This document shows positions 13,085-23,287 of a stretch of DNA of 64,000 nt, in pieces. Source of the stretch: Bactrocera neohumeralis (taxonomy: Eukaryota > Arthropoda > Insecta > Diptera > Tephritidae); assembly GCF_024586455.1 (NCBI RefSeq), contig NC_065923.1, forward strand, positions 65,321,076 through 65,385,075, written 5' to 3'. The position numbers were made by a program, and so were the translations under genes. Each line of letters begins with the position of its first letter. Within the stretch, counting starts at the first letter, position 1. The notes under the pieces are model-generated. The model had not been told where the DNA came from. It ran no database searches and was given only the letters and a program-made list of their open reading frames with translations.

Positions 13085-13990
13085 AAAGGGTGGGGAAAGC
13101 CTGCAATGCTTTATATGTTTCCATCTCGCTTGCAATGGTGGTACACAGCTATTGTTAGACTAATTCTGCTCTATGGTGCAGTAATATGGTGGGCAGGCGT
13201 ACAGAAATCCACCTTCCGGAAGCCAATGGAAAGGGTTCAGGGTACGTAGACAGCCATGTAGCAATCAAAGGAGTAAACTCGTATCGCATATCAGCAAGAA
13301 GTGTCTTGGGAAGCGGGACAGCAGTGGAAAGTGCTGCAAGAAGTAAGCAACTGCACTTCTTTTAGGTGCCAGGTTACAAAAGTATCGAGGCCAATTAACC
13401 ATAGACGAGATTGCCAAGAGTGGTGTAAGGCTAACATCAGAAAACATGAACAACATTGGTAAGCCCATGCGTTGTCTATACGACGATCTTGACAGAAGCA
13501 TGGTAAAGAAAATCAAAAGCCGATGAAATGAGTTACCTGGGTGCGAAATTGCAAAATTCATGTGCCAAACGGTAGATCAGAATCGCAAAATTCCAATTGG
13601 CAGTCGATAAAATAGACTGTAAGAACATTATGGGAATACTACCTGGTCACTGTCTGGTGGCGACACACACCTGCAGGATGGGACGGACAGATCGAGAAGA
13701 CTGCAGGAAATGTCTAGAGGACCAGGGAAACAATGGAGCATCTTAGTACACTTGTCCCACATTGGCAATACTACTTTGTAAGCATCTGGGGTTGGGAGTT
13801 GGGATTTAGGAGGAGGTATCGATAGTAAGGCCGCAGAGTCTGTTAAAATTCGCGTAGAGCGCAGGCATACTAAACGATGACTACTCCTCTTGGACTTAGC
13901 ACTATTGCTCTGAACTCTATCTGGTATCGCAAATGTCCATACTGGTCTATGAGTGGCTTGTTGGCTTACCAGATTAACCTAACCTAGTGC
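13085..13990 (+). mobile_element. Jockey/LOA-like non-LTR retrotransposon relic, RT thumb to 3' tail
   Basis: A 41-codon frame (13127-13249) encodes the end of the RT domain, including WYTAIVRLILLYGAVIWW and KPMERVQ, typical of LOA/Jockey-group elements. Further pieces in other frames read the region after RNase H: KIKSRWNELPGC-like, then a segment like CKNIMGILPGHCLVATHTCR, then a CRKCLED...C cysteine motif and KHLGLG. The 3' tail at 13975-13988 is TAACCTAACCTA, a common ending of this group in flies. The catalytic YADD region and the body of RNase H are missing. Several frameshifts and stops are present. Confidence 0.75.
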
Positions 13991-14452
13991 AAGTAATGAT
14001 AGTTAAACAGCTTTCATTCTTATTCTACCAAATGTTCACAAAACCAATAATTGCCAATCATCACTGTGGAAATGAAGCTGAAACTCACTTCCACTGATCT
14101 CGTTTACAGTACTAATATTGAATGAGTCATCATCACTGCAGCCCAAGCGGTGAACGTTAGCCGACGAATGCCAAACTAAAATTCACTGAGCTCCATTAAA
14201 AATGGGAAGCAAGCAGACATAAAACAGAATACGGAATAGTAAACAACAATAAATGCAAAAGATGCGATTTTTTCTTTACCTTGACCGCACCACATTTATT
14301 TCTCCTTAATATTGACTTTGGATACAGCATTGGAGCCGCTTTTTTGCTAAACAAATTTCGGTCGCTTCCAAGCACTTCAAATATTGCTATGAGCACCTAG
14401 GTATTATAAATATTTATTTTTTTTATTTATCCAGTGATTCTTTGTAACATAG
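13991..14452. other. Short non-coding interval
   Basis: Nothing is recognised. A poly-T rich tract at 14417-14430 lies just upstream of the GC-rich block that begins at 14453. Confidence 0.45.
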
Positions 14453-15187
14453 CTGCTTGCTGCGTCAGCATGGAGTCACGTGTTGTTTGGCGCTGTGGCG
14501 GACGACACCGGCACAGGTTTGAGATTCGTCAAGTGCGCGCCGAAAAGTGCTGAAATCGCATTAGCGGCAGCGGACATGCGCCAATATGTAACAGCGAGCT
14601 CTAAGTGCTAACGAAAGCCTAACTTATTATTTGAAACCGTACCGTATAATCTGCAGGCATACAGCGCACAGCCCGGCTACCGCGTCGCTCTTTTCTTCGA
14701 CGCCACTATGCTGAGAATTACTGGTAAATAATCATCAAATCTTGCTGATGTGTTTAATTTTCAGCGCACGACGCGCTGTACGAGAGACGGTATGGGATGG
14801 CTAGGTGCTTGGCGCACATCGCCATACAATAAGCTTCGAATATGATTGTCGTTTTTTGCGCAGTAGCAACAGCGCAGTATGAGTCATCCGACTATTGGAC
14901 GGGCGTAGCCAAGCCGGCAGGTAAGTATAGCAGTAAAAAGTGAAGAAACCAATACCTCAGGCGCGCTTCACTTGCATGCGCCGTCAGGCTGGCAGACAGG
15001 CCAAGCCATGTTGGCGACAGCGCCGAAGGCGGCAAGACCCCAATCAAAGAAGATCGACGCCGTTCCGTTGGACATAGTTTTGCCCGGCGGGCAGTTAGAC
15101 ATGAAGATACTGATCACTTCACTTTCATGTAGACATATACATACATACATATGTATGTGCTTATTGGGTGTGTGTGCGCATTACTAA
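14453..15187 (+). other. GC-rich block of exon-like segments, possible unrecognised gene or pseudogene
   Basis: This stretch is conspicuously richer in GC than its surroundings. Removing two GT...AG segments, 14724-14764 (41 nt; CTGAT before TTTTCAG) and 14921-14960 (40 nt; strong GTAAGTAT donor, CCTCAG acceptor), joins three segments of 271, 156 and 227 nt into one frame of 218 codons. Only two stops interrupt it (TAA at 14609 and 14830). Downstream of the second stop an ATG at 14842 opens MIVVFCAVATAQ, a signal-peptide-like start, running as a 101-residue frame to TAA at 15185. Its last 20 or so residues run into a TACATACATATG microsatellite and are unlikely to be real. I recognise no family. 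Introns of 40 nt are unusually short for flies, the minus strand is also fairly open at 14968-15150, and the intron choice was made after looking. It may be a small secreted-protein gene, a decayed gene, or a GC-rich regulatory element. Confidence 0.25.
15130..15160. repeat. Near-palindromic ATAC/GTAT microsatellite
   Basis: The tract ATACATACATACATATGTATG is a self-complementary tetranucleotide repeat characteristic of tephritid and drosophilid intergenic DNA. Related tracts lie near 36148-36160 and 51160-51178. Confidence 0.85.
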
Positions 15188-16275
15188 ATTCGCAAATATG
15201 TGCGAAATTGGTCGTTTTCTTCTTCCGCCCAAATAGGTCTTAATATACGTATGTACATATGTAGTGTGTCTTCACTTCTGTATGCATGACCAACGATCGA
15301 TCGATTAAGCTCTACAATTGGGTTGGCCACAAGAACGGAAAGACTTGCAAAAAGAAATAGTAAAAACCAAACAATGAAGAAAATCCACATGACGGTTTTT
15401 TTTACTGCTGGAGGCGGGCATAGTCTCGAACTTCTCACACATCAAATGTGTAACCCAGTAAGATCTTTAAACTAACTTTTCTTATAAAATCTGGAAGGTT
15501 TTTGATTCAAGCGATCGTCATTGAGCATCTGAAGTAAGATGGAGCTGGGTTTTAGTTTAATAATGCATATTAAGATTGACGCAACCGACTATACTTGAAT
15601 TTGACATTCACAAATGGAAGAATGAAACAGCCCGACTAAATTGATGTAATTTTTAGCCAGTGCGATAGATTCTAGCTTTGGTTTGATAAACTCTGATAGT
15701 CATTACAGCTTCACACAGACTCTTTACGGAACAACTTTGGTCTGATGACACTTAAATATTATGTCAGATGTCCTTATATTATATGTCCGATTTATCTTGT
15801 TGTTTCCAAGACAACCGATTGATGAGGTTAGAATTTTCATTCTGCATTCGTACCCAACTAAATGTTAATTGGGTTACATTTTCAATTTGTATTTTAATAG
15901 CAGGTAACTTTGTTTGACCACCACTAGCTTAGTTCCATTGGTGCCAATAAATGACTCTATGAGTCATCATTGCAATGCAGTGATCGTGCCCTCTATACGT
16001 ATTGCTATTGCCGCTGATGTGATTATGAAAATTTATTATTATTTCTGGTAGATTTTTTTCTCTTTTGTTGATTTGCATATGAATGTTAACTCACTTGTGT
16101 CAGATTTATGCCGAAGAACCAAAACTGAGAGAGCTTAGGTGGCAAGGAATATTTATTTGCTGCCATGATATCTATCGATACTTACGCTTCCACTTGGAGC
16201 GTGCAAAAAGTTTAGCCAATTTGAGATTAAAGAATTATAAAGCAAAACTTCAAGTAGTCAAAATTTAGAGAAACT
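15188..16275. other. AT-rich interval, nothing recognised
   Basis: A 61-codon frame at 16083-16268 has no recognisable domain. A TATCGATA octamer (the DRE core in Drosophila) occurs near 16174, but one octamer is expected by chance. No repeats or RNA genes seen. Confidence 0.4.
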
Positions 16276-17010
16276 AATTTACTAGAGCCGGAGTGTTTTC
16301 ATCCATTCGGACGACATGGCCTAGCCATCGTAATCGTTGTCTTTTAATTCGCTGAACTATGTCAATGTCGTCGTATACCTCGTACAGCTCATCGTTTCAT
16401 TTACCGCGGTATTCGCCATTGTCAATGCGCAAATGACCATAAGTCTTCTGAAGATGAAAACTCGTAACGCTATATAGTAGGATGTGGATGATGAGTGATA
16501 TGAAGACTTCTCAATTTGCCAGTTCGAAGTAGCACCTGTTGAAAAGAGTTATTCTGCGTTGGATTTCTAAGCTGTCGTCGTTGTCGGTGTTAATGTTGTT
16601 TCCAAGATGGACGAAATTATTTACGACTTTAAAGTTATGCCTGTCAACAGTGACGTGTGAGCTAAGTCGCGATTGCGACGACTGTTTGTTTGATGACAGG
16701 AGATATTTCGTCTAGCCTTTCCTCATTTACTACCAAACTCATGTGCTTCGCATCCGTATTCAGTCTGGAAAAAGCAGAACTAACGACGCGGGTGTTGAGG
16801 TCAATATATCAATATCGTCGACGCACGCCAGCAGCTGTACACTCTTATAGAAGATTGTACCTTTTCTATTCAGCCATGCGGCTCGAACTATTTTTTTCAA
16901 GAGTAGATTGAAGAAGTCGCACAAAAATGAGTCAACTTCCCGATTCTGACGGAGCTTTTGGTATTGCTCAACGTCAGTTTGCATAGCCATATTAGTTTTG
17001 CGGGGATACT
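16276..17010 (-). mobile_element. RTE-clade non-LTR retrotransposon relic C
   Basis: On the minus strand, 16760-16990 encodes part of the RT domain: LRQNREVDSFLCDFFNLLLKK followed by KSVQLLACVDDIDI. The RT catalytic box therefore reads CVDD (16814-16825) instead of YADD, keeping both aspartates but losing the tyrosine. Downstream the shared C-terminal block (WLGHVVRMDENT-type, 16281-16345) is intact in outline. Frame is lost several times between 16345 and 16760. It is the same family as relics A, B, D and E. The endonuclease half is absent, as expected of a 5'-truncated insertion. Confidence 0.8.
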
Positions 17011-18052
17011 AAATTCAGTTTTACTACAATTAAGCTCCATTTGTTTTACATAGCATAAGCTGCTACGTTTTCTTTATTATCAAACAGCTTGTATAAAAAA
17101 GTGTTATTTTCTTTATTCTAAAAGCTTTTAAATTATAAAATCGAAGTCTGCTTAATTTAATTCAATTAAGCTAGATTACTTAATTAACACCATCATAATT
17201 GATTGCTATCTCTAGATATATATATATATACGTACATGTAATATACTATATAAACTTAAATAAAGAGAAGAAAAGAAAGAACAATCGTAAATCGCCTTCA
17301 GCCTAACTATTTGAATGATACAGGTGTCCAGAGTACAATACTAAAACTGGCAATTACGACACAGATTAATAGCTGACTAAAAGCCAATCTGAAGTGTTGA
17401 TATGACAATGAAAAATTTGTCTAAGAAGGAGAACGAAGCGACAGATTTTAATAGCATATAATAGCTTTTTTCTTTGTTAGAGAATACTACTCATAAGTTG
17501 GCGGAAGAGGCAGCTGCATACAGTAGTAAAATTAATGCCTAAAGCTAATATCCTATACAAAATTTGTCTACACTGCAGATGGGTGGTTCAAACAGTAGCT
17601 GTGGGCTGTGGTTGTGAATATAGCTTTTCATACTCTAGGTTTTTATGCATGCACACCTTGTAGGAAAAACTTTATGTAACCAGAGTTGGTTTTACTCTAA
17701 AATCAAACATTTTTGTACTCTTTTTTAGAATCTATTTACATGTTTTATATATGTATAATCACACTAATTGAGTTAATCAAGCGTTTAATTGAGTCAAAAC
17801 AATAAAATAAAATACAATAAAAGTAACAACAAAAACAGCTGTTATAGCGTTCCATATTTGCTTGTCCTATTAATTATTGATTTCGCTGTTCACATTTGAT
17901 AAAGTTTCCTTTGATTAAATATTTCCAATAGACCTTTTAAGTGGTACAGTTAGTATTCTACATTTGGCAAAAGTTCTCAGGTTTGCTTACAAATACGACT
18001 TAAGAATCCGCAGGAATTAAGGTAGTATCTTTCTCCTCTTGATAGATCGAGA
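17011..18052. other. AT-rich interval with a short (TA)n tract
   Basis: A TATATATATATATA tract lies at about 17216-17231. No gene, RNA or element is recognised. The interval ends at the TTAA target duplication of the MITE at 18057. Confidence 0.55.
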
Positions 18053-18056
18053 TTAA

Positions 18057-18770
18057 GGGGCTATACCAGTGTGACGCATGAAAAATTAGGCGATTTTCGT
18101 AAATTTTTTTAAAAGAAAGTACTAGATTGAATGTTTTGACGTTCTAAGGACGTAAAAAAGTATATTTTTAGCTATATGAAAAAAATTTTTTTTACAAAAA
18201 TATTGAAAAATAACGGAGTTATGTGCTGTCTGCGGAAGTGCCGAAAAAGAGTGCTTCAACTGCTGTCATGATTCCGGTCGAATGAGTAGCTGAATCAAAA
18301 AAATTCAAAATGTTTATTAAACTAAAATATATTTTCTATACAATGAGCTACGATCTTTGAAAAATATCAAAAATTAACAAAATGGCGTAATTTTGAAAAA
18401 AAAAATCGTTTTTTTACGCAAAAAATGGTGCTTTTTTTAATGCCAAATTGACAATTTTCGACCAATCAAAAAGATCGTAGTCTTTTGTATAGCAAATGTA
18501 TTCAACTATATCCAGTTTTAATTTGAAGTCGATCGGTCAATTTCTCGTTGAGTTATAATGTCAGCAATTTTGAAAAATGTCGTTTCGAGAAAAACGCGTT
18601 TAAATTTTCATTTATATATGTTTGCACCTCTGAGCGGTCGCTATTTAGAACGCTGCCATTCAAAAACTATTGAAGATACGACCTCGCCGATTTCACAGGA
18701 TATTTTTGAATACATAAACTATCGAAAAAGCAAAAAATTTTTTTTGAAAGTGTCACACTGGTATAGCCCC
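18057..18770. mobile_element. 714-bp TTAA-flanked MITE with 19-bp perfect terminal inverted repeats
   Basis: The ends are GGGGCTATACCAGTGTGAC (18057-18075) and its exact reverse complement (18752-18770). TTAA directly flanks both ends (18053-18056 and 18771-18774), the target duplication expected of piggyBac-type transposition. The interior is AT-rich with poly-A/T tracts. The only long frame (18558-18797) runs through the right end and resembles no transposase. The element is therefore a non-autonomous miniature transposon, mobilised in trans by an unseen transposase. Perfect TIRs suggest it is younger than the relics around it. An internal motif TTCGAGAAAAACGCGTTTAA (18584-18603) recurs, inverted, in the other 714-bp MITE at 39087. 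Confidence 0.88.
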
Positions 18771-18794
18771 TTAAACGCACAATTCCACTTAAAT

Positions 18795-19045
18795 TAAACA
18801 CGAAATTTGATGTTGAGTCCCTCTACTATTTGCGATGATAGCATTGTTGCTTTAACTTTTTTGATGCTATCGTCATCAACAGAGGTGGTTGGTCGACTCA
18901 CATGGGGCAAGTTTTCGGACTCTTCACGACCTTCACTGAGTGATATGTGCTTCCAAAATAGTTTTGTTCATGATAAATGGTTTAATTTATTCCAAGGTAA
19001 CAATCGCCAAACAAATTGGAAAAAGATTGTACCAATCTAGTAAAA
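18795..19045 (-). mobile_element. Mariner transposase N-terminal fragment
   Basis: The minus strand reads SEGREESENLPHVSRP, then TTSVDDDSIKKVKATM. This follows the pattern 'F.EGRE...D..R.GRPSTS..DENI..VK' that links the two helix-turn-helix motifs at the N terminus of classical mariner (DD34D) transposases. Upstream, 19045 to 18960 gives a frame-shifted match to the preceding helix (LFGDCYLG-like). The rest of the transposase is missing. The fragment lies 24 bp beyond the MITE and abuts a mariner-like fragment of another family. Confidence 0.5.
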
Positions 19046-19184
19046 TTTTGCTATTGATTCGGTTTGTGCGCGCAGTTCAAATGGACCAGTCCGAGTGCAA
19101 TTTTAACAGCTGGTATATAAATGGTGATCTATACCGATTATCCGCATATACTTTAAACTTTACATATACCCACAGGAAACGATG

Positions 19185-19830
19185 TGATATCACACAATCT
19201 TTGTGATCAATCGATCGTCGTCGCTGAGATCACAAGCTTCAATTTCAGGCATCAAATAGTCATTGCGCGATATCACTCGCCATTGATAGTTACGTTCTCA
19301 CCGGCATCATTTTTGATGAAATATGAACCGATGATTCCACCGGCCCACAAATCATACCAAACCGTTTTTTTTTCTGGATGAAATAGCAGCATCTCTTCAG
19401 GATGCTCTTCGCCCCAAATGCGGCAATTTTGCTTGTTTACATGCCCATTGAGCCAGACGTCGAATTTTTTTGACTTCGATTGTCTTCATTTTTACAACAA
19501 AATGCGACAAGTCGTTCCGAGTTCCTGCGACCGGCGTGCTGAACGTGGTCTATTCGGCCGAATACTATCCAATAATGAATGTTCGGTCTCAAGATAGGTG
19601 ATAATTTTGCGAATAGTACGTTCATTACGGCGATTATATTGACCATAAGTTGAGCGAAGGGCGCAGAACACATTCTTTGCAGAACGTGAATTTTCGTAAT
19701 AAAGTGGGACGGTTTGTAAACGTTGTTCAGGCGTAAGTCTTCCCCACATGATGAAATGTCAAACAATACTGAACAAAAGCAACTTGGCAGCTTGACACAA
19801 CTCGCGCGTGATCTATCAAAAAAAAAAAAT
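19185..19830 (-). mobile_element. Mariner-like (DUF4817-type) transposase relic, N-terminal and central parts
   Basis: A minus-strand frame starting with ATG at 19749 encodes MWGRLTPEQRLQTVPLYYEN and continues for 85 residues through NRRNERTIRKIITYLETEHS. This is the helix-turn-helix of the large insect mariner-like group. A deletion then joins it to the central domain, VWLNGHVNKQNCRIWGEEHP (about 19385-19455), followed by LWAGGIIGSYFIKNDAG and a decayed segment down to about 19185. The stretch carrying the first catalytic Asp (FSDEAHF) lies in the deletion. The C-terminal third is missing. 5' untranslated sequence extends to about 19830, but I see no matching terminal inverted repeat there. 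Confidence 0.82.
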
Positions 19831-22388
19831 TGAAAAAATAATACTCTTCTGGAAAAACTGGTTTTAGTTATAATAAAGAGTTTGATAAATTACTTAATTA
19901 AAGTGCGGTCTGAAAAAATGCATTTTGTATAGTTGAAAGTTTAAGAAGCGATCGAAAGAGCTACACTTCTTTAAGCTGTAGGCTTTATCATTAATTAATT
20001 ATCGCAAATTATAATATGGACCTCTCGTCATATTGCAGACATGGTTAAGTTAAGCATGGTTATGAAGAAATCATGCTTTTAGAAGTATTAAGTTTAGTCC
20101 GCCAAATAGTTATTGCATTTCCTACAGGGTATGTGAACCTCAAATATGCATATTTCATACAAATCACAGACTCTTTTTAGACATATCAACTTACCATTGT
20201 ATATATTTGACTTAACTTTTACACATAACAAATAATCAGACAAATGTACATATGTGTAATCTCGACAAGAAAGAAATGAGTAACAACAACAACCACCAGC
20301 AGATAGCGGTCAAAGGAATTGCAGCAATGCATGCAACACATTTGGGCGTTTACTGCCTGAGCCGTTTTATCTGCATAAATCGGCTTATTGCAGCAGCGAC
20401 AGCAGCACTGGTAACGATGGCTATAGTAGCCTACCACTTGCCACAGATGCCACAAAGTCACAGCGGAGTGTTGCCAAGTATTTTTGCTGGTTAACTATTG
20501 TTGTTCAAGTTGGCTTGTGGCGGTAATACGGTAGCCACTTGTTGCATTCATTACGCTCTGTTATCTGTGCTGTGCTTGCGGCAGATTGCCCAGTTGGCTT
20601 GTTGCAAGTGTGCTGCTTTCGACTTGTTTTGAAAAATCTTTTATTTTTTTTTTTCGTTTTAAAAATCTTTCCTTTATATTACTTTACTTTTTAACTTTTT
20701 TTCGTAGCTTTTTATTGCTTTTGTTGTTGCACTTTTTTAATTTGATGCTGCTACTGTTGCTGCCAAGAGCTACTGTTGATGCCACACGCCTATTGTTGTT
20801 GCTGCACGCTGAAATCGTTATCAACACTCGCAGTGGCAACAAAATCTTTTAGGCATATCTTGTTGTTGTTAATTTTCTACATGTTAACTGATGATGACGT
20901 TGCCGTTTTTTGTAATTTTCGTTTTTTCGTTGTATTTTTTAGCTTTTTTCGCTCAGCACTGTACGTACTCTTGTTAATGCGGGTTTTATGACTGCTACAG
21001 CTTCTTACACGCACACACAAACACACACATACATACATATTTAGTGTTTTACTGCGCTTAGCAATTACAAAAGATCGCTTGATCTTCTTATGGCCCAAAG
21101 TGTAAATTAAATTTTGTTACCACTTGTGGCACTCAGCCTACCAGTACCCATGCATAGCGTAGCTGCAACATGCAGTTGGGCCGCTACACAGTTGAATTTT
21201 TGTTTTTGTTACTTCACCGTTTGTTGTCGGTTCATAAATTGTTCTTGTTGGCTGCTGCGTTTGCTGTTGTTGCTGTGTTTGTTGCACGATAAGTATTTTG
21301 TTGTTGTAGCAGTAAAATTGCAAGTTGTAAAAGCGCCTAACGGTAGTGTGTAATGCCAGCAAATGCTGCTTACATACGTTTCTTGTATTATGTTTGGTAC
21401 TTGGTGGTGCCTTGATTGAGTTGACGCTGCTGGGTTGTAGAACACTGAGAGAAATGCACTAGAAGACGAAAATTCGTGTTTAACTAAAAATTAGCACCTG
21501 AAGCACGATACACCATGTGTTACATAGGTTAATATGAATCAAAGAGCTTAAAGCTCAACTTTCGTCCACGCAAACTATTTCCAAGTCAGAAATCTAAAAG
21601 CTTTCTTGCCGTATATACTTTGAATGAGAGCAAAATTTGCTTGATTCCACTATATTTGCCGCTAGACTTAATTTCGAAGAACGTGTCAATTTCAGTTCTT
21701 GGTTCACAAATCTTAAATTTTTGCAAAAAAAGCTTTTGGTTCAGTTAGATGTAGAGTCCAACAATGCTTAAAAAACTAGCCTAACTTAGAATGTATGGAA
21801 ATGCTTGACGAAAACCAGGCATTGCTGATGTATTCAACATCCATTTATACGATCTCTAGTTAATCCCTTTTATTAGCTTTAGGTAAAACTATGATCTATA
21901 ATATCTAATATCCATATCACTAAAAAGGAGTTGGTTCCAAATGATTCGTTGATTGGGTGGATGACAGTGACAAAAAAGTGCCACAAACTGACAGATAGGC
22001 CAGCTTGCTGCAATGAATATGATCTCAACAAATCTATCTCCACAAAGATACTTCAATACATGGCTGAAACATAATGAGGAGAAATACAATGGTTACGATC
22101 ATCCGGATCAAGGTTTTAGGCCTTTGAGCCAAGTTTCTTTCAGACCGTATATACATAGCGCCTGTCCAAACAAAAGTTCCATTAACGTAGCACCCAGACA
22201 AAGCTTCATTGCATTAGGATAGGTAACAACTTAACTTTCTGTGAGAAACTCGATAAAAATCATCTGGATATCCAATCATAGGAATAGACAGACGCGTTGC
22301 TGCTCGAGTCTATTCAGCTCTTTGAGCGGTTGCTTAAATTAATGGCCTCTAAAAAGAATATTAGCAAAACAGAGCATAACACAACATA
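19831..22388. other. Non-coding interval with opa-type repeats
   Basis: TTG/CTG-rich opa tracts at about 20705-20810 and 21240-21310 generate leucine- or glutamine-rich chance frames on both strands. An ACACAC/ACATACAT tract lies near 21008-21036. The frame at 22013-22222 has no recognisable domain. About 22240-22388 may be the decayed start of the retroposon tail that follows. Confidence 0.5.
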
Positions 22389-22607
22389 TTTTGGAGTAGA
22401 GTTGATCTTGGGCAGGCTAAAAAAGGCGGACTATTACATTTAGGCAAGAGTGAATTAAATGATATTGCTGGGGTCATCACAGGCCGCCTACCTTTAAGAT
22501 GCAACCTTCAGAAACTTGGTCAAGTAGAGTCGGCAAAATGGAGAGCATGCGTGGATGATATTGAGAACCAGAAATATATTCATAGAGGTAATAGCCCAAC
22601 GGAATGA
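22389..22607 (+). mobile_element. Jockey/LOA-like retroposon C-terminal fragment
   Basis: A single open frame of 72 codons begins FWSRVDLGQAKKGGLLHLGK and continues SELNDIAGVITGRLPLRCNL and QKLGQVESAKWRACVDD to TGA at 22605-22607. The 'S...L..L.G.ITGH.PL..HL..LG......CR.C.ED.E' order is the region after RNase H in Jockey/LOA-type elements. The zinc-binding cysteines are partly replaced (W and A at expected C positions). The last codons lie inside the left arm of the inverted repeat at 22593-22704. Upstream RT and RNase H domains are not recognisable. Confidence 0.6.
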
Positions 22608-23287
22608 TTGGTTTCTTCCCGCCAGCTTTGAAGTCTCCCTCAACCTCCTAAGTTGGAGTCTAGTTACACGCGTTTAACCCCGTCATGGGCGTACACCGTA
22701 CAAATATTCTGAAGGCCCAGCCCTCTGGCGATTGAGGCGCGTTAACTTCCACGGCTCCCAATCTTCTAGTTTAAGAAACATTGAACAACTAAGGTAGGAT
22801 GGTCAATTGAAATCTGTGACCTTTGTTCTGTGCCTCATTTATCAGCACCCCATCGAAATCAGAAATCAGAAATAATTTCGTTAGATTATTATAAGAATCT
22901 TGCGAGAGTAACTCGAAGTTTGTGAGCTCGCTAACAGACAACAATGGCTTTGGTTACCCTGCAAACGGAATTGTATGCATTTTCAATCTTATTTTCCCTT
23001 TTAAACGACTCTTAAACACATTTAAATTCATTTAGTTTTCTGCGTACTTCTTACAGTAATCAGTCTAAAGTACAACATATCACACACACATTAGCCACGC
23101 TACCTTAATCAACTCACTTTTAAGAGAGGGCAGGCGCGACGAATCTGAGCTGGAAAACCGATTTTCTTCAAAAAATTTGTACGGTGTACGCCCATGACGG
23201 GGTTAAAAGCGTGTAACTAGACTCCAACTCAGGAGGTTGAGGGAGACTTCGAAGCTGGCGGGAAGAAAACAATCATTCCGTTGGGCT
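22593..23287. repeat. 112-bp inverted repeat with about 470-bp spacer
   Basis: The left arm is 22593-22704 and the right arm 23176-23287. Reverse-complementing the right arm gives the left arm with about four mismatches over 112 positions. Shared landmarks are AGCCCAACGGAATGATTG, CTTCCCGCCAGCTT and CCCCGTCATGGGCGTACACC. The spacer is AT-rich with no recognised element. The RNA of this stretch could fold into a long hairpin. It could be a foldback element or two 3' tails of the same retroposon inserted tail to tail. Confidence 0.9.

Noticed and set aside
15296..15310. GATCGATCGAT cluster as a regulatory element
   Set aside because: Short self-complementary strings like this recur by chance (also near 48740 and 51955); no flanking evidence.
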